Source: Waterburya agarophytonicola KI4
GTDB taxonomy: Bacteria > Cyanobacteriota > Cyanobacteriia > Cyanobacteriales > Xenococcaceae
Direction: 5' to 3'
Assembly: GCF_020640915.1 (NCBI RefSeq)
Contig: NZ_JADWDC010000005.1
Coordinates: 62,001 to 126,000 of the forward strand
DNA: 64,000 nucleotides
Shown: positions 54,470 through 62,410 of the stretch, one piece after another
How positions within the stretch are numbered: the stretch's first letter is position 1
Layout: each line of letters begins with the position of its first letter
Program-made: the position numbers and the translations under genes
The notes under the pieces: model-generated
The model's input: only the letters and a program-made list of their open reading frames with translations
Told to the model about the DNA's origin: nothing
Database searches by the model: none

Positions 54470-54711
54470 TCTGCTTCTTTTCCGATAAATCCCGCTAAAA
54501 GTTCGGGTGGCAAATCATCATCAAAATCATCGCTCATTACTACTTTGCCTTCCCATCCTCCAGGTTTTCTCGACTGTATTTGTTCGTGATAGGGAATCAA
54601 TCTAACTAAAGGTTTTCCTGCTTTAGCAATAATTATTTCTTCTCCAGCCAGGGCAGATTCTATCAGTTTGGATAGTTGAGATTTAGCTTCGTGAATATTC
54701 GATATTTTCAT
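54466..54711 (-). CDS. Phd/YefM family antitoxin
   Basis: An 81-residue antitoxin. The N-terminal DNA-binding part is the Phd/YefM pattern: MKISNIHEAKSQLSKLIESALAGEEIIIAKAGKPLVRLIP. The C-terminus (GGWEGKVVMSDDFDDDLPPELLAGF) is acidic and would wrap the toxin. It precedes the PIN toxin gene with a four-base overlap. A perfect palindrome immediately upstream is the likely autoregulatory operator. Confidence 0.95.
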   Translation of the reverse strand: MKISNIHEAKSQLSKLIESALAGEEIIIAKAGKPLVRLIPYHEQIQSRKPGGWEGKVVMSDDFDDDLPPELLAGFIGKEAE

Positions 54712-54729
54712 AACGATCTAAATAGGAAC

Positions 54730-54753
54730 AACTTAGCTAAACTTAGCTAAGTT
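54730..54753. promoter_or_regulatory. candidate operator of the Phd/PIN module
   Basis: ACTTAGCTAA is repeated at 54731-54740 and 54741-54750. The second copy is the core of a perfect 14-bp palindrome, AACTTAGCTAAGTT (54740-54753). It lies 19-42 bases upstream of the antitoxin start, where Phd-type antitoxins bind to repress their own operon. Confidence 0.6.
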
Positions 54754-54768
54754 AACTATAGTCTAAAT

Positions 54769-55347
54769 TTAATCTAACTGTCTTTTCTTGATCCAAGCTG
54801 GAGGATTAGAAATAACGACGATCGCCCCTATAATAATAAAGCTGAGGACGATCGCAGCAGTCCAAAGAGGAAAAGTAATACCCAAAACTGAAAGAGAAAT
54901 CGAACCGACTAACTCAAGGGTGGCAACAATAAAATTACCCAGCCCTCCCGTAACCCCTGTAGAAGCAAGTCTCACTAATCCCGCCAAGCTACCCATCAAA
55001 CCAGCCGTACCGCCACCAGCGATCGCAGCTAACGTCCATTGCAAGACGGGATCGGTATGTCCCATCGTTGCAGCAGTAATCATCGTACCAATACCTACTG
55101 CAATGGGAATCTGCACTGTATCTAATAGGTTATCGAGAAAAGGAACATAATAAGCCCCAATTTCTAATAAGGTGGCAATAGCTAAAGCGATCGCAGCTTC
55201 TCTAGTCCCCAACCATTCAAATCCCGACGAGAGGGGGATATGTCCGTACATCGCCCCGATACTCATGACTAAAGGGGGTAAAAAGACGCGGAAGCCACAA
55301 GCTGCACTGAGAGTGACACCCAAACAAAGAGCGATCAGAATTTCCAT
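54769..55347 (-). CDS. DUF4126 family membrane protein
   Basis: A 192-residue hydrophobic protein with about five membrane segments. It begins MEILIALCLGVTLSAACGFRVFLPPLVMSIGA, the standard DUF4126 opening. It continues with EIGAYYVPFLDNLLDTVQIPIAVGIGTMITA and a Gly/Ala-rich middle, and ends in a short basic tail (WIKKRQLD). The family is widespread in bacteria and has no known function. The Phd/PIN pair follows it on the same strand, and a MITE-like element lies just upstream of its start, so its promoter may lie within or beyond that element. Confidence 0.87.
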   Translation of the reverse strand: MEILIALCLGVTLSAACGFRVFLPPLVMSIGAMYGHIPLSSGFEWLGTREAAIALAIATLLEIGAYYVPFLDNLLDTVQIPIAVGIGTMITAATMGHTDPVLQWTLAAIAGGGTAGLMGSLAGLVRLASTGVTGGLGNFIVATLELVGSISLSVLGITFPLWTAAIVLSFIIIGAIVVISNPPAWIKKRQLD

Positions 55348-55361
55348 AGTTTTTTGAATAG

Positions 55362-55511
55362 TTAATACGGCGTTGGTGAATCAAAGTATGAAAATAAAAT
55401 TTATTTGCTTGATACATATTTTTATAAAGCTAATAGCTAATAGCTAAAGGCTAATAGCTACAAACAGAAGCACTTTGTACGTTATACATCAAATCACCAA
55501 CGCCGTTAATA
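55362..55511. mobile_element. MITE-like element with 12-bp perfect terminal inverted repeats
   Basis: CGGCGTTGGTGA (55368-55379) and its exact complement TCACCAACGCCG (55494-55505) bound a 138-bp segment with no gene. The similarity continues inward for about 12 more bases (7 of 12 match). Both ends are flanked by TTAATA (55362-55367 and 55506-55511), which looks like a target-site duplication, perhaps of TA within a preferred site. No transposase is present, as expected for a miniature element moved in trans. A five-unit heptamer array lies inside. Confidence 0.75.
55428..55462. repeat. heptamer tandem repeat, type AGCTAAT (5 units)
   Basis: AGCTAAT, AGCTAAT, AGCTAAA, GGCTAAT and AGCTACA lie head to tail inside the MITE-like element. 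Confidence 0.8.
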
Positions 55512-55600
55512 CTTTTTCATTAGCTTAACTAAATGCTGAATGGTCTAGATCGACTACAGGGAATACTGCTAATAAAGATGTCAGAATTTCAGTATAAAAA

Positions 55601-57070
55601 ATGGATCGGATCGAAAATTATCAAATTATTCGTGAATTAGGGCGCAATCGAGAAGGGGGAAGAATTAGCTATTTAGCAGAATCTATAGATAGCAAGCAAA
55701 AGGTAGTAATCAAACAATTTAGATTTGTGCAGGAAAATGCTAGTTGGCAGGGTTTTAAGACCTATCAAAGAGAAATTGAAATTCTCCAAGAAATAAATCA
55801 TCCCCGCATTCCTCAATATTTCGATTCTTTTGAAACGGAGGACGGTTTTTGTATGGTGCAAGAATATAAAGATGCCCCTTCTTTAGCTACCAGAAGTAGT
55901 TTTACTCCCCAAGAAATTCAACAAATCACTGTTTCGATTTTAGAAATACTCGTAGACTTGCAACAGCGTCTTCCGCCAATTATTCATCGGGATATTAAAC
56001 CAGAAAATATATTGGTAGATGAAGAAGATAATGCTTATTTAATCGATTTTGGTTTGGCTAGAATCCACAATCAAGATATGGCGATGAGTAGCGTCATTGC
56101 TGGTACTCCTGGGTTTATGCCACCCGAAGAATTATTTAATCGTCCTCTAACTAAAGCCTCTGATTTATATAGCGTTGGAGCAACGGCGATCGCTTTAATC
56201 ACCAAAACTCCCCCATCTAAACTGAGTAATTTAATCGACGACAACTATCAATTTCAATTCGCTCATTTGCTATCGGGTATTAATCCTGATTTTATCGACT
56301 GGTTAAAGAAAATGGTTGCACCAAACCTAAAAGATCGTTTTGCTAATGCTAAAGATGCTTTGGCTGGATTAAAAGCGATCGATATTACAGGCATAAGTGC
56401 TTTTAAAATACCAGATAAGCAAGTTAACCATAATAATATTGCGATCGCCTTAACCTCAATTACAGCAGCGATTTTGACGATAATTAGTATCGCGATCGCT
56501 TTAAAACCCCCAAGCAAAACTACTGTGACTAAACAAGTTACAGTTACAAAAACTCCTACCAAACCAGTTAAAAGTAATCTAACCCCAGAACAACAGTGGT
56601 TTAAAAGTATCAAATCTCGTTGCAATGCGGTAGAAGTTGTTACAGCAATGCGTAATACCAGTTACCCCAAAACTCAGACGGGAGTGGGTTATGCAGCTAG
56701 CTGTTATGCCCTAGCAGGAAGAATAGATTTAGCCGATAAAATCATTCAAGAATTACCAACACGCCAACAAGTATACGCTGCCGAAGTAGTGTTTAATATC
56801 GGTCATCCTGTAGCCGATGCTGGCGACGATCGCTCTGCTGGGCCTATTATGGATTTAGTCTTGCGTTATTGGTCAGAAAACTACATGGCCTTATATCATG
56901 GGGGCATGTCTGCCTATGTTTTGGATGACTATCCCAAAGCCAAAAAACACTTAGAAGAATTTTTACGCATCTATCAACGTCAAGACTATTGGACGAACAA
57001 AGCTAAGAATGCCCTTAGTCGTATGGAACAAAATATTCCTGCCGATGAAAGTTTTTCGGTTCATCATTAG
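55601..57070 (+). CDS. serine/threonine protein kinase, membrane-anchored
   Basis: A 489-residue Hanks-type kinase. The kinase domain covers about residues 7-265: a Gly-rich loop around GRNREGGRISYLAE, lysine K38 in VVIKQF, E60, the catalytic loop IIHRDIKPENILVD with D131, DFG at 149-151, and the activation segment VIAGTPGFMPPEELF. A single membrane helix lies near 278-300 (IALTSITAAILTIISIAIAL). An extracytoplasmic C-terminus of about 165 residues follows, with TPR-like parts (YPKAKKHLEEFLRIYQRQ). This layout is typical of cyanobacterial signalling kinases; the ligand and targets are unknown. A heptamer array follows the gene. Confidence 0.93.
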   Translation: MDRIENYQIIRELGRNREGGRISYLAESIDSKQKVVIKQFRFVQENASWQGFKTYQREIEILQEINHPRIPQYFDSFETEDGFCMVQEYKDAPSLATRSSFTPQEIQQITVSILEILVDLQQRLPPIIHRDIKPENILVDEEDNAYLIDFGLARIHNQDMAMSSVIAGTPGFMPPEELFNRPLTKASDLYSVGATAIALITKTPPSKLSNLIDDNYQFQFAHLLSGINPDFIDWLKKMVAPNLKDRFANAKDALAGLKAIDITGISAFKIPDKQVNHNNIAIALTSITAAILTIISIAIALKPPSKTTVTKQVTVTKTPTKPVKSNLTPEQQWFKSIKSRCNAVEVVTAMRNTSYPKTQTGVGYAASCYALAGRIDLADKIIQELPTRQQVYAAEVVFNIGHPVADAGDDRSAGPIMDLVLRYWSENYMALYHGGMSAYVLDDYPKAKKHLEEFLRIYQRQDYWTNKAKNALSRMEQNIPADESFSVHH

Positions 57071-57072
57071 AA

Positions 57073-57107
57073 AAGCTATAGGCTGTAAGCTATAAGCTGT
57101 AAGTTGA
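57073..57107. repeat. heptamer tandem repeat, type AAGCTRT (5 units)
   Basis: AAGCTAT, AGGCTGT, AAGCTAT, AAGCTGT and AAGTTGA fill the gap between the kinase and methyltransferase genes. Because the repeat runs over the upstream TTG at 57104, the ATG at 57122 is the better start for the next gene. Confidence 0.8.
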
Positions 57108-57121
57108 AAATATTATCGATC

Positions 57122-57784
57122 ATGGGTAAAAATAGTCTGGGTTTAGATCCTAAGTTATATGAATACTTGTTATCAGTTTCGTTAAGAGAAGCCGAAATAT
57201 TGACCAAATTACGACAAGAAACAGATCGCCATCCTGCCAGTATCATGCAAATATCTCCCGATCAGGGACAGTTTATGGCATTGCTGGTTAAATTATTAGG
57301 AGCAAAGAAAACCCTCGATATTGGCGTATTTACAGGCTATAGTTCTTTAGTGGTAGCCTTGGCATTACCCGAAGATGGAGTGGTTGTAGCTTGCGATCGC
57401 GATCCTGATGCGACAAACATCGCTCGTCGCTATTGGCAAGAAGCAGAAGTCGAGCATAAAATTGATTTTCGCCTCGCACCAGCTTTAGATACTCTAGATA
57501 GTTTAATTGCTGAAGGAGAATCTGGTAGCTTTGATTTCGCCTTTATTGATGCTGACAAAAGAAATTATGAAAACTATTACGAACGCTCTCTAACCCTGTT
57601 GCGTCAAGGGGGAATTATTGCGATCGATAATGTTTTATGGTTTGGTAGTGTCGCCGATCCCAATGATACTGACAAAAGAACGATCGCCATTCGGGAATTT
57701 AATCAGAAAGTGTATCAAGATGAAAGAGTTGATGTCAGTATGCTTGCTATTGCTGATGGTTTGACTTTAGCCATGAAAAAGTAA
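57122..57784 (+). CDS. class I SAM-dependent O-methyltransferase (caffeoyl-CoA type)
   Basis: A 220-residue enzyme of the SafC/CCoAOMT family. The SAM-binding motif is TLDIGVFTGYSSLVVALALP, followed by VVACDRDPDATNIARRYW. The metal and substrate region is FDFAFIDADKRNYENYYER, and the later motif is GGIIAIDNVLWFG. Cyanobacterial members methylate catechols in tested cases; the substrate here is not visible. The TTG at 57104 would add six residues but lies in repeat DNA. Another heptamer array follows. Confidence 0.92.
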   Translation: MGKNSLGLDPKLYEYLLSVSLREAEILTKLRQETDRHPASIMQISPDQGQFMALLVKLLGAKKTLDIGVFTGYSSLVVALALPEDGVVVACDRDPDATNIARRYWQEAEVEHKIDFRLAPALDTLDSLIAEGESGSFDFAFIDADKRNYENYYERSLTLLRQGGIIAIDNVLWFGSVADPNDTDKRTIAIREFNQKVYQDERVDVSMLAIADGLTLAMKK

Positions 57785-57787
57785 TTA

Positions 57788-57822
57788 GTTATTTGTTATT
57801 TGTCATTTGTCATTTGTTATAT
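57788..57822. repeat. heptamer tandem repeat, type GTYATTT (5 units)
   Basis: GTTATTT, GTTATTT, GTCATTT, GTCATTT and GTTATAT lie head to tail just after the methyltransferase gene and 27 bases before the PhoX gene. Confidence 0.8.
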
Positions 57823-57849
57823 TTACGGATGTTGTCAGAGGATTGAGTT

Positions 57850-59169
57850 GTGCCTTTATCTAGACGAAAATTTTTCTCGTTGGCTGGTGTTGGGGTTGGT
57901 GGAGTAATTTTGGCTGCACCTCTCAAGAATTTGTATACTAATTTGGTTGCAGGAAAACCGTCTTTTGCTGATCGCATTGGCGAACTTATCCCCGATCCTC
58001 AAGGTATTTTAGATCTGCCAGCAGGTTTTAAATATAAGGTTATTTCTCGGGTGGGAGAAAAGATGGATGATGGCTACATTGTGCCAAATCAACACGATGG
58101 AATGGCTGCATTTGGAGGAAAAAAGGGACAGACGATTTTAGTCAGAAATCATGAGATTCATCCTTTACAGGCTATAAATAATTTAGCGGAAAATATCCCT
58201 CAATACGATCGCTCTTGTTCTGGAGGAACGACTACTTTGATTGTAGATAGCGATCGCAATTTAATCAAACACCATCTTTCTTTAGCTGGAACAAATCGTA
58301 ACTGTGCCGGAGGTACTACCCCTTGGGGTTCGTGGATTAGTTGCGAAGAAGAAGTTTCTACCCCCTATCCACCACCAGGATATACCAAAGAACAAGTCGA
58401 TCCCGTATGGGGTAAGATTACCCAAAAACACGGTTATAACTTTGAAGTACCCGCATCATTAGCAGGATTAGCCGAACCAATTCCTTTAGTTGCTATGGGT
58501 AGATTTCGCCACGAGGCGATCGCCACAGACCCCAAAACGGGTTATATTTATCAAACTGAAGACCAATTAAATAGCTGTATTTATCGTTTTATTCCTAATA
58601 AAGCGGGAGATTTGCGCGGGGGGGGGAAATTAGAAGCTTTAGTCATCCAAGATGCTCCTAAAATAGATACGGGTGTTGATTTCCCTATTGGTAAGTCTTT
58701 CAAAGTTACTTGGGTGCAGTTAGAAGATGTCGATCCAGAACACGATACCCTCCGCTATGAAGCCCAAAGTAAAGGGGCAGCGATCTTTAGAAGAGGAGAA
58801 GGAATGTGTTACGCCAATGGAGAATTATATTGGACTGCTACTAATGGTGGCGCAGCCCAGGTAGGACAAATTTTTCGTTATAACTTGGAGCGAAATACTG
58901 TGGAGTTGTTCGTTGAATCTCCTGGTTATGATGTCCTCGACTATCCTGATAATTTAACTTTAGCTCCCTTTGGCGATTTAGTTGTCTGTGAAGATGGCAA
59001 AGACGAACAATTCTTGATTGGAGTGACTCCCAAAGGTAAATATTATCAACTGGCGCGTAATGCTTTGAATAATAGCGAGTTTGCAGGAATTTGCTTTTCT
59101 CCCGACGAAAAAACTATGTTTGTTAATATCTATAATCCAGGGATGACTTTAGCCGTATGGGGATATTGA
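57850..59169 (+). CDS. phoX: PhoX family phosphatase (DUF839), Tat-exported
   Basis: A 439-residue periplasmic protein. It starts with GTG and has a Tat signal: SRRKFFSLAGVGVGGVILAA (twin arginine at residues 5-6). The mature part matches PhoX/DUF839, an alkaline phosphatase family: VPNQHDGMAAF, VRNHEI, WISCEEE, MGRFRHEAIATDPKTGYIYQTED, and GMCYANGELYWTATNGG near the end. Activity on phosphate esters with calcium and iron is known for the family, not shown here. A run of nine G at 58618-58626 encodes Gly-Gly-Gly in frame. The gene is not next to phosphate-regulation genes, and no pho box was identified. Confidence 0.9.
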   Translation: MPLSRRKFFSLAGVGVGGVILAAPLKNLYTNLVAGKPSFADRIGELIPDPQGILDLPAGFKYKVISRVGEKMDDGYIVPNQHDGMAAFGGKKGQTILVRNHEIHPLQAINNLAENIPQYDRSCSGGTTTLIVDSDRNLIKHHLSLAGTNRNCAGGTTPWGSWISCEEEVSTPYPPPGYTKEQVDPVWGKITQKHGYNFEVPASLAGLAEPIPLVAMGRFRHEAIATDPKTGYIYQTEDQLNSCIYRFIPNKAGDLRGGGKLEALVIQDAPKIDTGVDFPIGKSFKVTWVQLEDVDPEHDTLRYEAQSKGAAIFRRGEGMCYANGELYWTATNGGAAQVGQIFRYNLERNTVELFVESPGYDVLDYPDNLTLAPFGDLVVCEDGKDEQFLIGVTPKGKYYQLARNALNNSEFAGICFSPDEKTMFVNIYNPGMTLAVWGY

Positions 59170-59197
59170 TTAAGTAAAAAGTAAGTAAAAAAGAAGA

Positions 59198-59977
59198 TTA
59201 TTTCACTACTTTATAACTCGATCCTACTTGGGGTAAGTTTTTTAATTCGACTCCTTTGGCTTCGATTAAATTTTGCCAATCTCCTTCTAATACTAGGTTG
59301 CTGGGTTGACTTTTATATTCTCTCAGCAGTCGGTCGATTGCATCATACCAAATTCCATAATTACCATAGGTTTGATGCTCTGTTTGGGATTTTTGTTGCA
59401 GTTCTAAATATAATCCCGAAGTTAGAGGTACTCGATTGACCCATCCTTGAACGTATTGGCTAGAGGCAGTCTGAGTGTCGCAATACACTTTAATATACCA
59501 ACGATACCATTGACCGACTTCTAGAGGTGTCGCGGTTTCTGGAATGGAAAAGCTCTTATATCCTATATCCCGATCTAGTGCAAAAGGCGATCGCCAAATA
59601 TCTTCTCTAGCTTCATTTTGCAGAATAAATTCTACATGACTTACTTCCTCGGATGTGTAGGGAAGATATACCCAAAAACTAGGATGTGCTGAGACGGTTT
59701 TGCCAGAATGGGAAACGGGTATTAATGCTTTCATTGGTCGATCTATATTGCTACAATTACCACGGCTTTCTCCTGCGGTTTGTTGACCTGGTCGACCTGT
59801 ATCGGAAAAATCTAGGGGTTCTCGCTCTTCTTCTTGTTCTTCTTTGGGTGGCTCATCTTGAGGATCTTTTTTGGATACAGTAGAACTAGATGTTTCTTGG
59901 GATTTTATCGACTGCGCCAAAGTAGAATTAGTGAAAAACAGTAAAAAACCAATAATTAAAGCGATTGTACTTCCCAT
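59198..59977 (-). CDS. DUF928 domain protein, secreted
   Basis: A 259-residue protein. It has a signal peptide in MGSTIALIIGFLLFFTNSTLAQ and then an acidic, low-complexity linker (KKDPQDEPPKEEQEEERE). The DUF928 core is RPMKALIPVSHSGKTVSAHPSFWVYLPY, then VEFILQNEAREDIWRSPFAL, and VGQWYRWYIKVYCDTQ. The ATG at 59977 is preferred over a TTG seven codons earlier, because it places the signal peptide at the N-terminus and has GGAGG upstream. The family is largely cyanobacterial and of unknown function. I recall it near CHAT and TPR genes in other genomes, but here it is 34 kb from the CHAT locus. Confidence 0.85.
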   Translation of the reverse strand: MGSTIALIIGFLLFFTNSTLAQSIKSQETSSSTVSKKDPQDEPPKEEQEEEREPLDFSDTGRPGQQTAGESRGNCSNIDRPMKALIPVSHSGKTVSAHPSFWVYLPYTSEEVSHVEFILQNEAREDIWRSPFALDRDIGYKSFSIPETATPLEVGQWYRWYIKVYCDTQTASSQYVQGWVNRVPLTSGLYLELQQKSQTEHQTYGNYGIWYDAIDRLLREYKSQPSNLVLEGDWQNLIEAKGVELKNLPQVGSSYKVVK

Positions 59978-60075
59978 TTCTGTGCAATTTGCCTCCAATA
60001 CAGCCGTTTTGCATACTGTATTTATAACTTTAGACTGAGGGTAATTTAGCTTACATATACTATACTATATTTTTT

Positions 60076-61635
60076 TTAAACTCCACTACCCAAAACAAAT
60101 AAACTAATCAAAGTTCCACTATTCCAAAGACTGTGAAGTAAAATAGGAGCGAGAAGATTGCGCGATCGCGTATAAACTACACCCAATACTATCCCCAAAG
60201 TAGCTAATGGCAATACTTCAGATAAACTCAAATGAGCGATAGCAAAAATAAAAGCACTGATTAAAATTGCCGCAGTGGTGGATACATAGCGAGTCAGAGA
60301 AGGTAAAAGGAAACCGCGAAACATTATTTCTTCAAATATTGGCGCAGCAATAGAAGATGTCACAAAGAATATAATTAAGGCTACTGTATCTTGTGATTGC
60401 AAAGCTAAGAATAATAAGGGATTGCTACCTCCTTGTCCGTGCCATATTTGTTGATTGATTAGAGATACGATTAGAACGGCAGGTAGGGCTACTAAATATC
60501 CCCCGAAACCCCAGACGATCCAGTTATCCCATAGTTTGAATTTAAACCAGTCTTGGGGGAAAGGTAGAAAAGATTTAATTGATAAATAGAGGACGGAAAT
60601 TCCTCCAATTGCCATCGCCAGATAAGTCCCCAGAACATATAAAGCTTTAATTCTCAGGGAAGAATTAACGGGGTTGATGTTAAATATACCTAATAAAAGA
60701 GGTAGGGCTATTTGAGCAATAAAGAAAAAACCGACAATTAAAACTTGCCAAGTTATTTCCCAATCCCAGGGGGTTGACCAATTACTATTACTATTAGTCG
60801 CGATAATTGATTGGTCTTTTTTGAGCAAACCTTGAAGGGTTAAAAAGATTAATAAAATAGTTCCGAAAATACCGCCAAAGACAGGAAAAGCACTAATAAA
60901 AGCTAGTTTAATTACAGAATTAGTTGCAGTTTGAATTTCTTGTTCTTGGAGTAAAGTCAGATCGTTGATCGCACTATTAACCCGTTCTAGTTGTGCTAAA
61001 GCTTGATAACGAAACCAGCTATCTAAATTCCTGTTAATTATAGATCTTGCTTCTGCAATTAATTCTTGGGCGCGCTCTTGCCACAACTGTTTGAGAATAG
61101 TTGCTGTTTGGGCATAAGAATTTTGTGGATTACCAATGCGATCGATTTCACTATTCCAAATTCCGATAGCTTCTTGGGATTGACCCTGAACCGCAGCTAA
61201 AATACCTCTTTTTAAATCTAATTCATCGATAAATTGTTCTAATTCGGCAATTTGTTGGACTAGCTGTGTTCTTTGGCCAGGGTTTTCCCTACTTTTTTCT
61301 AAAACCTCACTATCGTTTCCTTGAGGACTATCTAATTTCTCTAACTGGGAAACAAAATTATCGCGGTTAGATTTAATTTCGGTACGAACTTTTTGATATT
61401 GTTTGCTAGCAGCAGAGTAAGGATCTTCTCCAACTAAAGAACTTACTGCACTGTTGAGGTCGAATTCATCTTGGGGGTTGGACTTAAATTCGGCTACGTG
61501 GAGAACTAAATTAGTTTGATATAGTTCCAAACGACTCTGAATTTGAGGTTGAGAAAAACTATTGTTGAGGGAGAAGCCAATTCTGGCGATCGCAAATATA
61601 GTAAGTACAGCTAGAATAGCCCGTTTGAGAGTCAT
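60076..61635 (-). CDS. CPBP family intramembrane metalloprotease
   Basis: A 519-residue membrane protein. The N-terminal about 230 residues (after a signal-like helix) are helical and probably coiled coil (QLEKLDSPQ, IAELEQFIDELDLKRG). About eight membrane helices follow. The CPBP/Abi motifs are APIFEEIMFRGFLLPSL (EExxxR) and FAIAHLSLSE, with FGxLxH-like late motifs. Members cleave prenylated or other membrane proteins (Rce1-type); many are involved in protein maturation or bacteriocin self-immunity. The long helical N-terminus is a cyanobacterial variant. Targets are unknown. It lies upstream of DUF928 on the same strand, 98 bases away. Confidence 0.9.
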   Translation of the reverse strand: MTLKRAILAVLTIFAIARIGFSLNNSFSQPQIQSRLELYQTNLVLHVAEFKSNPQDEFDLNSAVSSLVGEDPYSAASKQYQKVRTEIKSNRDNFVSQLEKLDSPQGNDSEVLEKSRENPGQRTQLVQQIAELEQFIDELDLKRGILAAVQGQSQEAIGIWNSEIDRIGNPQNSYAQTATILKQLWQERAQELIAEARSIINRNLDSWFRYQALAQLERVNSAINDLTLLQEQEIQTATNSVIKLAFISAFPVFGGIFGTILLIFLTLQGLLKKDQSIIATNSNSNWSTPWDWEITWQVLIVGFFFIAQIALPLLLGIFNINPVNSSLRIKALYVLGTYLAMAIGGISVLYLSIKSFLPFPQDWFKFKLWDNWIVWGFGGYLVALPAVLIVSLINQQIWHGQGGSNPLLFLALQSQDTVALIIFFVTSSIAAPIFEEIMFRGFLLPSLTRYVSTTAAILISAFIFAIAHLSLSEVLPLATLGIVLGVVYTRSRNLLAPILLHSLWNSGTLISLFVLGSGV

Positions 61636-61672
61636 TAGGATGAAATTTTATAATTATTTGTTTTTATAACCA

Positions 61673-62149
61673 CTAAGCATTATCCCTTTTCCCTGAAGAG
61701 TTATCAATCCACGTTCCATCTGATACTACGGGCTGATAAGTACCAAACAGACGATCCCACCAATCAATTGCCAAACCAAAATTACTATCCCATTGGTTAT
61801 GTTGATGGTGGACATAGTGAATGGGCATATTCATCCAAAAGCATTTACCAGGAGTGTAATGTTGTATTTGATGAGCGTAAGAAGCAAAAGCTGCAAAAGA
61901 AAGCGTACCCGAAAAAACAATAATTCCAATAGAGATAGAAATAAAGAAAGCAGGTAACACTAATAAAGCCACCAAACTAAAATCTAAAAAATCTCCCCAA
62001 AATCCTTTAGTTGTATTGCTGCGATGATGACCGTAGTGAGCCGTAATTTTGCTACCAAACCAAGGAGATACGTGCATCAAACGGTGAACCCAATATTCAA
62101 GAAAGCTACCGAAGATAAAAGCAAATATGAAATAGGCTAGTGATTGCAT
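61673..62149 (-). CDS. fatty acid hydroxylase / sterol desaturase family protein
   Basis: A 158-residue membrane protein with the di-iron histidine pattern: HRLMH, HYGHHRS, and HYVHHQHNQWDSNFG. About three membrane helices lie around these boxes. It is at the short end for the family (often 200-300 residues), but all expected histidine boxes are visible. Substrates in the superfamily include fatty acids and carotenoids; which one applies is unclear. It starts 38 bases before the CPBP gene on the same strand, so the two may be co-transcribed. Confidence 0.87.
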   Translation of the reverse strand: MQSLAYFIFAFIFGSFLEYWVHRLMHVSPWFGSKITAHYGHHRSNTTKGFWGDFLDFSLVALLVLPAFFISISIGIIVFSGTLSFAAFASYAHQIQHYTPGKCFWMNMPIHYVHHQHNQWDSNFGLAIDWWDRLFGTYQPVVSDGTWIDNSSGKRDNA

Positions 62150-62410
62150 TTTTAGTTAATCCTTAAATTAATTTGATTTGGATACTTGTGACTAATTCTT
62201 CAGTCATCAAAAAAACTAAATACAGCGATCTCGCTTTGTCACAATAACAAAAATCACCAATTCATATTTCTGTTGAATCGTCGCTAATTAGGCTAACACA
62301 TTGTTTTTTAAATTCCTTCTATTGCGATCCCAACTTAAATAGAAACGATTAGCCTATTTGTAGATACAATAAGGTCGGTAAATATCAATTCAGTTTAGGG
62401 GATTAGAAGG

